64,000 nucleotides of DNA from Aristolochia californica (taxonomy: Eukaryota; Streptophyta; Magnoliopsida; Piperales; Aristolochiaceae). The stretch covers positions 496,001 to 560,000 of the forward strand of contig JARWKL010000006.1 of assembly GCA_029961685.1 (NCBI GenBank), read 5' to 3'. Below, piece by piece: positions 11,801-23,387 of this stretch. The notes below the pieces were generated by a model. It had not been told where the DNA came from. It saw nothing but the letters and a program-made list of their open reading frames with translations, and did not search any database. A program made the translations under genes and the position numbers. How positions within the stretch are numbered: position 1 is the first letter of the stretch; every line of letters starts with the position of its first letter.

Positions 11801-12794
11801 CGGTATGTTTATTTTCTTCCCTTTTCTTCTCTGATATAATATTTTCAACTAGAAGATTATATGCTCACTATGAAGAGAAACTCTGTCCTTTTTTCAGGTG
11901 GTATTTACCTCATTGAAATACATAGAATCCTCCGCCCAGGTGGCTTCTGGTTTCTGTCAGGCCCTCCTGTGAACTATCAGAACCTTTGAAAAGGATGGAA
12001 TACAACCATTTCAGAGCAGAAGAAGGATTATGATGATTTGCAGAAGCTTCTGAAAAGCATGTGCTTCAAGCTATATGCCCAAAAGGATGACATAGCAGTA
12101 TGGCAGAAAGCATCAGATAGTAGTTGCTATAATAAGCTTGATGTTGATGCTTACCCTCCAAAGTGTGATGACAGTACTGAACCAGATGCTGCATGGTACA
12201 TCCCTCTCAGGTCTTGCCTTGTAACTCCTGACAAAAATTTGAAAAAGATTGGACTAACATCTACTCCCAAGTGGCCTGATCGGCTTCACATTGCACCAGA
12301 GCGAATTAATGCGGTACCTGGTGCAAGTGCTAGTGCAGTGAAACATGATGACAGTAAGTGGAAGGTGAGGGTAAAGCATTACAAGACATTGCTGCTGGCC
12401 CTTGGAACAGATCGGATACAACATGTTATGGACATGAACACTCTATATGGAGGTTTTGCTGCAGCACTTATTGATGATCCCATTTGGGTCATGAATGTCG
12501 TCTCTTCATATGGTCTAAACACCCTTGGTGCGGTCTACGATCGGGGACTGATTGGCACCATCCATGACTGGTAAATAAATGCTTCAAACTCCCTTCCTAA
12601 AAAAATACATGATTTGTGAGGTATACTCACTTATGGACTTGAATTTTTTTTCTTTTTTTTGCCATCTGTACAATTGTGCTTAATTAGATACTTTTTTTTT
12701 CTTTTTCCTACTGTAGGTGTGAGGTTTTCTCAACATATCCTCGAAGATATGATCTCTTGCATCTTGATGGTCTTTTCACTGCTGAGAGTCACAG
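8860..12794 (+). pseudogene. PMT21/ERD3-like methyltransferase pseudogene, copy 1 (lacks last exon)
   Basis: Plant PMT family: type II Golgi membrane putative S-adenosylmethionine methyltransferases, linked to pectin and wall polysaccharide modification. Exon-like parts: 10087-10359 (MSDKMKNKDLK, a transmembrane segment MFIVLCGFSFYLGG), 10547-10692, 10848-11047 (DWINKQMSNQNW, FFFPGGG), 11592-11802 (VASWGGDLL, the SAM-binding region, and [12 protein letters not shown]), 11898-12570 and 12717-12794 (STYPRRYDLLHLDGLF). Defects: TAA at 10354-10356 at the end of the first exon, an extra 4 bases in the PRG-VSAY region near 10,960 shifting the frame, and Trp to TGA at 11987-11989. The last exon is missing because the intron after 12,794 runs into RH10 intron sequence at about 12,825. 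The stretch from 8,860 to 10,086 looks like a 5' leader with intron and matches 15,080-16,392. Confidence 0.88.
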
Positions 12795-12824
12795 GTAAAC
12801 GTCCCTGACTATTTTTCTATTTAT

Positions 12825-14580
12825 CATTTATTTATTATTCTTAATTTCAAAAATTACTACTGTCCCATTCTCATAAAGGGTCATATACCATAAATGAATT
12901 TTTTAAATTTAAAATGACAGTAAGAAAGACGATTCCATGAAAGTAAATATTGCTGAAAAGTTTTTTCTTTTCCAAGTTATATTCTTTATGTCATTTTAGT
13001 AGCATGTTACTTCCATAGCTGTAAACTCACTCTCTCCCTTCCTTGCACAAATTAATTTATTGCTTACTTGCTTTTTTATTTTATTCTATTGAATGCTTGT
13101 ACATTTACAGGTTTGGGATGAGACAGATAGGTTATTAACATGGATTTTTCAAAAGAGATTGATATAATTTTGGGGGTTATTCCCCGGGAGCGGAAAACAT
13201 ACTTATTCTCTACTACTATGACCAAAAAGGTACATAAATTCTGTCTGAGGTGCTAACTGTAGGATTTTATTTTCAATGTAAAAAAATACAAGTTTGTATT
13301 AAATCCTAGTGTTTGAGCTGCTATAGCCATGAAAGTTAGCAGGACAATTCTAACTGTGCAGTAATTTTTTTTTATAAAATTTGTGAATTCATGAAGATCC
13401 CCATCAGTTATTAAAAAAATTGAGAATTCATGAAGATCCTCATCAATTATTAAAGTATATCCGCACCCAAAAAGGGTGATTGGGGTTAGTTGATTGAATC
13501 CATCTTCTGTTTGATTCTGGTTTGAGGACCAGGATAACAAGTATGACCAAATCTGGTTTTGACTTGGCTGATGTTTCAGATCCAGGCTACATCTACACTT
13601 ATCCTGCCTTAGTTTCATAAGAAAAGTATAGCTCCAAAAGTAGAAAATGGATATTAAAAACTTTTCTTCTGACGTAAGCTGCGGATTCGGAAGAGGTGGC
13701 ATATAAATTTGTGGCAGTCATTTGGTGCTAAGCCAGTGTTTTTTAGCATCTGAATTGAGATGGTATGCCCATATCATCATAAATACGGGCTTCACCGGGG
13801 GTCAATAACTTTTGTGATCTGCAGAATAGTATTGGGTATTTGAACTCCTACTTACTCTGACTAGTAGGATATTTTTGACCTGGTGGTGTTCCTGTGAATA
13901 CAATCAATTATATCAAGGGAGAGGCCTAGCTACAGTTGCCTATGGGTTGAGGGTTTTCTTTTTGATTCCTTAACCATCTCGTAGAAAACATGAACATACA
14001 GATTTTCTTTTAATTGACAACTATGTGCATGATTTTATTAAGAAAGAAAAAGTTAATAACGAATAACACCTATCCAGCCTTTTTACAAAAGAAAGGTATA
14101 TCCCACACTCATGGGATGGTTGCAGGGTATCGTTCCCCTCAAAGTAACATTGACAAGAAGAAACCCCTTCTAAGTAGTGCACTACTGGGTCTATCGTATG
14201 CATGCCCAAACCATCTCCAAGACTTTTTTCACTTGTGCTACACCTGGTTGTTCGATTACTGGGATAGTTAGTCTTAACTGCCAAGAATGATGCCTTAGCT
14301 AATAAATAAGATTTGATATGTTCTATTTATTTCATTTGGTTCATGTAACAGGCAAAGAGACTAGGTGTCTTAAACAAGTTCCAAGCTGGAGAGTGCAACA
14401 TTCTTATTTACACTGATGTAGCTAGCATATTCCTTCTGTAGATATGGTCATCAATTATGACATACCTAGCAATTCTAAGGTTAGTTTGACAGTGGTAACT
14501 TTTTACCTTCTTTTTTTTGAAAATGTGTGACATTGCTTTATAATGGTCTAATGATGCCTTGGATACCTTCGCATTTAGAT
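12825..14580 (+). pseudogene. Degraded RH10 duplicate (copy 3)
   Basis: Matches RH10 from about 828 to 3,240. The motif II/III exon at 13111-13229 has DEAD changed to DETD and a one-base loss in the run before ATGGATTT, which shifts the frame. The three exons equivalent to 1321-1773 are absent. The exon equivalent to 3024-3161 lies at about 14,353-14,480 and has lost the bases for RGLD. At about 13,258-13,480 an unrelated AT-rich segment with two imperfect copies of a GAATTCATGAAGATCC unit is inserted. It begins inside the intron that should lead to the last PMT exon, so it interrupts PMT copy 1. Confidence 0.85.
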
Positions 14581-14584
14581 TAGT

Positions 14585-15070
14585 ACACATGTATGTTTAA
14601 CAGTTCAAGAGAATTCCATACCAATAAGTTTCTCTATCAGTATGTACCACTCCACCTCTTATTGGTTCACCAATGATATTGCCACCCCAAAACATCCAAC
14701 ACATGTAGTCCTACCCACTTGATGAATATAATCCTGCATCAAAGTTTAAAAAAAAATATAGTAAACCATTTTGGAATATTGAGTATAAGCATCCATGCTT
14801 CATTTGTTTTTTTAGTTTCTAGAATCATAACTCAATTTGAAAATTTCGACAAGAACCATGGAAAGATTCCCAGGTATCCAAGGCATCATTAGACTACTAT
14901 AAAGCAATGTCACACGTTTTCAGAAAAAAAGAAAGTAAAAAGTTGCAACTGCAGAACTAACCTTAGAATTTCTAGGTATGTCATAATTGATAACCATATT
15001 CACAGAAGGAATATGTTTGTTACATCAGTGCAAATAAGAATGTTGTAATCTCCAGCTTTGAACTTGTTTA
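14585..15070 (-). pseudogene. Inverted RH10 duplicate (copy 4), hairpin partner of copy 3
   Basis: On the minus strand this reads, in order, the RH10 exon equivalent to 3024-3161, the following intron, and the exon equivalent to 3388-3499. The part 14,871-15,066 is the reverse complement of 14,365-14,570 at roughly 90 percent identity by eye, with about 300 bases between the arms. Both arms carry substitutions that break the coding frame. The forward and inverted copies share the loss of the SRGLD codons, so the inverted copy came from an already damaged one or from its partner. Confidence 0.85.
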
Positions 15071-15079
15071 AGATACCTT

Positions 15080-18000
15080 TGTGATCGTTTACAGAAACAG
15101 AGAAACCTCGGTTCGACAATTAGCGTTCTCCTAGAAGGAAGATTTGGTTTGGTGACCGAATTAGGTACTTTTGGCTGAGGCTTGTTTGTGTCGGTTTGAG
15201 GATTTGTTGCTTGCTAGCTGTCGCTTCTGCGGTGTTTTTCGATTTTGGATCCCTTTCTTCTTTCTTTAGTTGAGAGCTTTTGTTTTCGGCTTTGGCACGT
15301 GATTCTGCTTCAAGGTGCTTTGTGCTGTGTATGCTTGTATAAGATTCAGTCCATTTAGTTTTATCTCATTTTGGTTTCATTTGTTGTTTTTAATTTTTCG
15401 TACAGCGTAGGGAAGATCGGTTGAGATTTGGAAGGTGGAGAGAGCGTGGATATAAGTAAAGGTGTTTTGTCTAATTTCTTTGCTAGTTATCGATCTCTAA
15501 AATGCCTTGGAGAGATCTAATTGGTTTCTTACTTGTCGTTCAATTTCGATGTGATTTAATTTGATCGGGAGGCTGGACGATGCTGTTGATGAGTGGATTT
15601 ACTTCCCGGAGAAAACTCAATAATAGATGGAATGAGATTCTTTTTTTTTGGGGAGTCGTTTTTGAAAATGTGGATTTAGAAGTTTTTTGGAGATTTTTTT
15701 TAGGCTGTTGACTGATTTCAGTAACTCCAGGGGCTGAAACAATACCAACTGTTCAGCCAAAACACCATTGGTTTGTTCACTTAGGAAAAATTATTGCTTA
15801 CACTTGTCTGCCTTGTGTGATAGAGTGTTCGGGGCTTACTGGCGACACCTTAAGCTGGCTCTGGCACTTATATGATTGGGTCATCATTCTACTGATTGCA
15901 AAAGTCGTGCGAAAAAGATATCTGGTAGCTGCAATTAGACTATGGAGCATTTTAGTTTCTTGGGCACACAAACTCACTACTTTTCTCTTTACACCTTGTT
16001 TTAGTGTCACATTGAGATGTTAGATGATCCTTGAATTCTTTAGGGGAAGGAACAATCATTCCTCTCCTTAATTTTTCTACTATTCGCAATTAAATCCCAT
16101 GTATTTTTATGTTGCTCTCTACTTTTAGTTTTTAATTTAGAGCCTATTAGTTTAACCAATGCCACCAATGGATTTTTCTTCGGCACGTTCTTTTGTCTTT
16201 ATGCTGGTCCATGATGCTCCAGGTCGAGATACCTGGAAATTTTTACTGCTAAGTGATTTTTCAGGACTATTTCTGTGATAGACAATAGGGCTGACAAAGT
16301 AGTGTGGCGCTTCTGTCTTCCATTTTCCACATGCATCTGTATGTCTGTACTAACATGCTCTTATGTGGATTTTGGTTTTTAGCAGGTTCCTGATGTCGGA
16401 CAAAATGAAGAATAAAGATCTCAAATATCCTTAGAAGAGCTCCAGGGTAGTTCCCATGTATTTGAAGTTTATCATACTCTGTGGATTTTCATTCTATCTT
16501 GGCGGTGTGTTTCTCTCTGAGAGGAACAGAGTCATCATAAAAGAGGTTGCACAATCAGTTCCTACTCCCAGAAGTGGCTGTGCTGTAAACCTGTTGGCTT
16601 TCCTGAATGTGACAGCGATTACCAAGATTACACACCAGGCACAGATTAAAGGGTATACACTACCGCTCTTAGCTAACTATGTGTACAGCTGCTTGCCTGC
16701 ATAAATATATTCAATTACGTGTCAGAACATTTGTTTATGTGTGCAAATTGAAGTATTGTTTTTATGCAATATTTCCTGTTGATCTGGAGTGTTGCTCTCA
16801 TTGCTATGCCGCACTGATAATGAAATACCTTTTTTTAGTGATGGAGAAAGTTTGCTACTCACCGACTCACATTGATGGAGCGTCACTGTCCTCTCTTTGA
16901 AAGAAAAGAATGCTTAGTCCCTCCACCTGATGGCTTCAGAGCAAAGATCAATGCTGGTATAGGTAAGCTAGTTTTCTTAAATTTCTCTGTTCTGGCTTTC
17001 TCTGCGAACTATCTGTAGAAATTTCATTTTGTACATTTCTATGAGTTAATTTTCTAGTCCTATTTCATTCTCACTGCATGATCATTTTCTGCCTCCCAAA
17101 TGGTTTCTGTTTTCAGGAATGTGCTCTATGATTGGATTAACAAACAGAAGTCTAACCGGAACTGGCTGCATAAAGAAGGCGACAAATTCTTCTTTCCTGG
17201 GGGAGGTACCATGTTTCCCAGAGGGAGGAGTCAGTGCATATGTTCATTTGATGCAAGATTTGATTCCTGAGACGAAGGATGGAACTATTCGTACGGCAAT
17301 TGATACAGGATGTGGGGTGAGTTGCTTTGTTTTCAACTAATGATGCTTTCAAATACAATAGATTGTTTGATGACATGTTTTCAACAAAACTATGCAGTCT
17401 AATTTTCTTTCGATCAGTAAAGCTAACAAAAAGATTAAAGTAGCTTAAATTTGGGGGCCTTTTTTAGTTCAGTTAGATGTCTTTTACAAATTGCCAAAGC
17501 TGCTTGCATGACTAAATTCTGTCAATTACTAATTAAATGATGTTAAACTCTTTGGATCCCTCTTTGTTACTTTAAAGTTCATTGAGAGAAGGTCTCATGC
17601 CCTTGTAGATTATTATTTGGGGTATTCTACTTTTTGGGTTAACTTTTTTTTTTTTTTTTTAAAATACTTCTGGGGTTAACTATGGGAAGACCACCCCAAA
17701 TTTGCGCTTACTAATTAATTTGGCCTTCCAAATTTAGGAATTTTCAGAGGTTAGATGGACATCCAAGAAGGAAGTCTTGTCCATTTACAGTTGATTGTTT
17801 CATATCTTTATTGTATGTGTGAGTTGCATCAAATTCTCTTTGTTTTCATTTTTCACATTTTTGTTGCAGGTTGCAAGCTGGGGTGGTGATTTGTTGGGCC
17901 GTGAAATTTTAACAGTTTCTCCTGCACCAAGAGATAACCATGAAGCTCAGGTTCAGTTTGCTCTTGAACGTGGCATCCCTGCCATCTTGGGTATCATTTC

Positions 18001-19574
18001 TACACAGCGTCTTCCTTTACCCTCCAACTCTTTTGATATGGCGCACTGCTCCAGATGTCTTATCCCATGGACCGAATTCGGTATGTTTATTTTCTTCCCC
18101 TTTCTTCTCTGATATAATATTTTCTACTTGAATATTATATGCTCACTATGAAGAGACTGTCCTTTTTTCAGGTGGTGTTTACCTCATTGAAATACATAGA
18201 ATCCTCCGCCTGGGTGGCTTCTGGTTTCTGTCAGGCCCTCCTGTATGATGATTTGCAAAAGCTTCTGAAAAGCATGTGCTTCAAGCTATATGCCCAAAAG
18301 GATGACATAGCAGTATGGCAGAAAGCATCAGATAGTAGTTGCTATAATAAGCTTGATGTTGATGCTTACCCTCCAAAGTGTGATGACAGTACTGAACCAG
18401 ATGCTGCATGGTACATCCCTCTCAGGTCTTGCCTTGTAACTCCTGACAAAAATTTGAAAAAGATTGGACTAACATCTACTCCCAAGTGGCCTGATCGGCT
18501 TCACGTTGCACCAGAGCGAATTAATGCGGTACCTGGTGCAAGTGCTAGTGCAGTGAAACATGATGACAGTAAGTGGAAGGTGAGGGTAAAGCATTACAAG
18601 ACATTGCTGCTGGCCCTTGGAACTGATCAGATACAAAATGTTATGGACATGAACACTTATTGATGATCCCATCTGGGTCATGAATGTCGTCTCTTCATAT
18701 GGTCTGAACACCCTTGGTGCGGTCTACAATCGGGGACTGATTGGCACCGTCCATGACTGGTAAATAAATGCTTCAAACTCCCTTCCTAAAAAAACACATG
18801 ATTTGTGAGTACTCACTTATGGACTTCGATATTTTTTTTCTTTTTTTTTGCTATCTGTACAATTGTGCTTAATTAGATGCTTTTCTTTCTTTTTCCTACT
18901 GTAGGTGTGAGGTTTTCTAAACATATCCTCGAACATATGATCTCTTGCATCTTGATGGTCTTTTCATTGCTGAGTGTCACATGTAAACGTCTCTGGCTAT
19001 TTTTCTTTTTATTTTTTTCAAGAACAACATTGGTAATGCTGTTACTCATTCATGATCATAGGATTGAGAACCAAAATGCTTTACAGAAGTTGTATCTCTA
19101 ATAGAAGAATTCTGTTTCGTTAGGTTTGACTTAAATGAAGATTTGATCACTTGGGGTTTATCTGTAGTATATACATGGCATTAAGTGAATATATGTATCT
19201 ATTTTTATTTTTAGTTTTAGTTTTTTGGCATGTTGAACCCTAGACCTCATGCTAGAAACCCTCTCATGTTTCCATTTAGATTTAATTGCAAATTAGAATG
19301 GAGCTTATTTTCATGTATGACATGTCATAACTGCATGACTGGTGCTTGCTTCTGCAGGTGTGAGATGAAATATGTGCCGCTCGAGGTGGATCGAATTCTG
19401 CGTCCTAATGGATATATAATTATCCGTGAATCAAACTATTTTTTTGCTGCCATATCAACTATAGGGAAGGGAATGAGATGAACTTGTCAGAAACATGATA
19501 CAGAATACGGTGTTGACAAGATAAAAATTTTGATCTCCCGAAAGAAGCTTTGGTACTCCGAGCAGAGCCAGTGA
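15080..19574 (+). pseudogene. PMT21/ERD3-like methyltransferase pseudogene, copy 2
   Basis: Near-duplicate of copy 1 that keeps the last exon. Exon-like parts: 16393-16652, 16839-16962, 17117-17316, 17870-18080, 18172-18759, 18905-18982 and 19358-19574 (CEMKYVPLEVDRILRPNGY to a TGA at 19572-19574). Defects: GAG to TAG at 16432-16434, 14 codons into the frame; a 22-base loss in the second part; the same 4-base insertion in the PRG-VSAY region as copy 1 (near 17,223); a loss of about 59 bases near 18,244; a loss of about 26 bases near 18,658; donor AG-GT changed to AT-GT at 18,982; and Trp to TGA at 19479-19481. The shared insertion implies the gene was already broken before it duplicated, after which each copy decayed separately. 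Confidence 0.88.
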
Positions 19575-19904
19575 AACCAAAGGAAAAAGTACAGAGCCTA
19601 GTAGAATCAAATTTGAGGTACATATGGATTATAAAACAAAGCCCATAAAATAGGGAAAATAATTTCAAATTTTTATTCATTGCTGCAGACAAATCTTCGA
19701 AGGAATTATTCTTTGTTCACGTTTATGAGGCAGAAAACGGAGCCAACAAGAGTCCGGGATATCACAGCAAATAGGTTTGAGTTTCTCATTCATTTCGGCC
19801 TGTCTTTTTTCCCTTCATTCTTAGGTTCTGGAACGGCAAATGGTATTAAAAGTCATATATTTTGACTTCAAACTTGTCCATCTAGTTAATCTGAAATTGA
19901 TCAC
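19575..19904 (+). other. Flank of PMT copy 2, no gene seen
   Basis: Probably the former 3' UTR of the methyltransferase. No coding or RNA feature was recognised. Confidence 0.45.
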
Positions 19905-20660
19905 GCTAAAAATTCGGTAGCCCATCTGTGTTTTGTCACATTGGTTGGACCATTATTTTGGTAGCCTACCGGAGTGCTTTCACGAGCTATCTACGGAAGA
20001 AAGCAGGGGTTAAAGGATGTCTCACAGGAAGTTCTAGCACCCAAGGCATAACTTACACGAAGTTAAACTTATAATCTAGTTATCCTCAATATATAAATAA
20101 AAGGCCTCATAAATACCAGATTCACTTTGTCCTTACGATGACAAATTCGGCCAAAAGTATCTATATCGACATCCAATACAATATCAGGCCCCATAAAATT
20201 AAATACGATATATCAATATTGTTCATGTATTGGTTTGTATAAAAAATTTATATCAGATAAAACAAATAATAATAAAATTTTAATTTTAAAAAATATATAT
20301 AATATCATTATCCAAAATTCAATACGCCTAGGGAAGAATACAATATTATTATTAAAAAATAAAAATAAATTCTAATACAACAGACAGGAGGGGTAGTGTT
20401 AGTGTATAGGCAGGTCTGGCTGGAGTATAGAAATTTCTTGGATCTAACCAATTGCCTAAGCTTGAGGTGAGTGAGGTCGATACACATTGAGACCTGGTTC
20501 CATTGACTTGCAGTTAGGCGATTTGTTTAATCCAATTTTTTTTTTTGGAAGACAACGCAAATATTCAAAGGGTATACCATGCCCAAGGATTATTATCTAA
20601 TCATCGATCTAATTGTGGTCGAGTGTTAAAAACTCACCATGGCTGGGTTATCTTGTCGTG
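19905..20660. repeat. Dispersed repeat, copy 2 (first copy at 4,405-4,870)
   Basis: Carries the same ordered blocks as 4,405-4,870 (TTCGGTAGCCCATCTGTG, CAGGTCTGGCTGGAGT, AATTTCTTGGATC, TGTCGTGGCGCC) but with extra AT-rich sequence between the first two blocks. The block after GGCGCC differs by about 35 inserted bases. Function unknown. Confidence 0.6.
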
Positions 20661-23014
20661 GCGCCCCCCAAGAACAAATATCGTCTCCCCATTGCCTCAA
20701 TGACGTTAAATATCGTATTTCTATTAAAAGAGCGCATTAAAAAATTTGCTTCTTGTCTAGGTTTTCGAGGAGGGGTGTTAATACAGTCGCCCGTTCAAGC
20801 CCAAAAACCTGTTATCCTTTTATTTCTCCACCGCAACTGGAGGAGAGCTCTGTGCCACAAAGAATCCTAATTTAAAACAATATTCTTAGTTTATTTATAG
20901 TTGAACACGACTTATTATTTTAACTATCAATTTGTATTGAATTTTGATATTGGAAATGAAATACTTAATTTTTTTGTCCACGGGTATATCTAGGGTTTAG
21001 TATAATTGGAATGAATGTGAAAATGGTATATGCCTCTTTGGTACCTTATGCATGCTTCCCCTTTCAGGATTGTTGTCTTTCTGTATTGAACCCACTATTT
21101 AAAAGAAGGGGATAAAAATATTTTTTATCTTTATTAACTTAATTAATCATGTAATGGTTTTTTCTTAAATTTGTAATTTTTTCAAAAATTTGATCCATAG
21201 TTTTGTAATGTTAAAAGCTCATGTTCTTCACAAATTTAGAATACATCACATAAAGAATCTTCATTACTTAACTGTGAAACTCAACCTCCTTAAAAACACT
21301 AATGGTATAATATTTAAAATAATATTCATGGCTCATTTTTAGTTGAATATGCTTATTTTTTTATTAGTCAATTTGTATTGAATTCTGATATTGGAGTGGA
21401 ATGCTTAATTTGTTTTGTCTACGAGCACAATTTAATATAACTCAAATGAATGTGAAAATAGGTATATGCCTCTTTGAAGCCTTATGCATGCTTCCCCTTT
21501 TGGGATTATTATCTTTCTATATTGATCCCACTATATAAAAGAAAAGGATAAAATGATTGTTGCTTTATTAAATTAATTAAGCTTGTAGTGTTTTTTTCTT
21601 AAACTTGTACTTTTTTAAGAAGTTTTATCCGTAGTTTTGTAATGTTAAAAACTCATGTTCTTCACAAATTCAGAGTACATCACATAAAAAACTTTCATTA
21701 CTTAATAGTGAAACTTAGACTCGAAAACATTGATGGTCTAATATTTATAACAATATTCATGACTCATTTTTAGTTGAATATGCTTATTATTTTATTTGTT
21801 GATTTGTATTGAATTTTGATATTGGAAATATAATGCTAATTTTTTTTTTTGTCTACGGGTATGTCTTGGGTTTAATATAATTGGAATGAATGTGAAAATA
21901 GGTATATGCCTCTTTGGAGCCTAATGCATGCTTTCCCTTTTGGGATCATTGTCTGTGTATTTAACCCACTATTTAAAAAATAATCAAAATAATTATTTCA
22001 TTTATTAAATTAATTAAGCTTGTCTTGGCTTTTTCTTAAGCTTATACTTATTTTCAGAAGTTTGATCTAAAGGATTGTAATGTTAAGAGCTCAAGTTCTT
22101 CACAAATTCAAAGCACATCACATTAAGAACATTCATTACTTAATTGTGAAACTCAACTTCCTTGAAAACACTAATGTTTTAATATTTAAAACAATATTCA
22201 TGGCTCATTTTAGTTGAATATGCTAATTATTTTATTTGTCGATTTATATTGAATTCTTCGGGCTAGGTCTAGTATAATTGAAATGAATGTGAAAAATAAG
22301 TATATGCCTCTTTGGAGCCTTATGCATGCTACCTCTTTTGGGATCGTTATCTTTCTGTATTGAGCCCACTATTTAAAAGAAAAAGATAAAAATGATTGTT
22401 GTTTTTATTAACTTAATTAAGTTTGTATTGGTTTTTTCTTAAATTGTTTTTTTTCCGAAATTTGATTCGTAGTTTTGTAATGTTAAGATGTCGTGTTCTT
22501 CACAAATTTAGAGTACATCGCATAAAGAGCCTTCATTACTTAATTGTGAAACTCACCTCCTTGAAAACACTGATGGTATAATATTTAAAACAATATTCAT
22601 GGCTCCTTTTAGTTGAATATGTTTATTATTTTATTTGTCGATTTATATTGAATTTTGATATTGGAACTAAATGATTAATTTTTTTTGTCTACGGGTAAAT
22701 CTAGGGTTTAGTATAATTAGAATGCATGTAAAAATAGGTATATGCCTCCTTGGAGCCTTTTCCATGCTCCCCTTTTGGGATTGTTATCTTTTTGTATTGA
22801 ATCCACTATTTAAAAAAATAAAATAAAAATCATTGATGCTTTTATTAACTTAAATTAAGTTTTTATTTGTTTTTTCTTAAATTCGTACTTGTTTCAGAAG
22901 TTTGATCCATAGTTTTGTAATGTTAAGAGTTTGTTTTCTTCACAAATGCAGAGCACATCACATAATGAGCCTTCATTACTTAACCGTGAAACTCGAACCT
23001 CCTTGAAAACACTG

Positions 23015-23387
23015 ATGACGGATTTTGAAGAAGATAAAACCTTCAAGAGCTTTGGCCTCTTTGACCCACTCACTGAAGCCTGTGAAAGTCTAGGATGGAA
23101 GGCCCCATCTAAGATTCAAGCAGAATTCATTCCTCATGCTCTAGAAAGTTTATTACTGCAATCTTCTCCCTCACTTTTTATTTAGTCATTTTTGAATCCG
23201 TCTCACTACGACCACCAATACATTTTGTTTCGCTTTGTCATATAAATGACCCGAATATTTCAAGAAAAGATCTAATTGGGCTTGCACAAATTGGCTTCGG
23301 TAAGACAGATGCTTTTGCATTGCTGATTCTTCAAGCACTTTTAGGGAAGCCCCAAGCATTCATTGCATGTGTGCTTTCACCAACAAA
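23015..23387 (+). pseudogene. RH10 exon 1-2 module, array copy 1
   Basis: Exon 1 at 23015-23147 encodes MTDFEEDKTFKSFGLFDPL to HALES (Q-motif part [11 protein letters not shown]) with no stop. The intron acceptor CAG has become CAA. Exon 2 at about 23264-23387 keeps the original frame through [13 protein letters not shown], which most other modules have lost; its Walker A reads GFGKTDAF. Confidence 0.85.
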
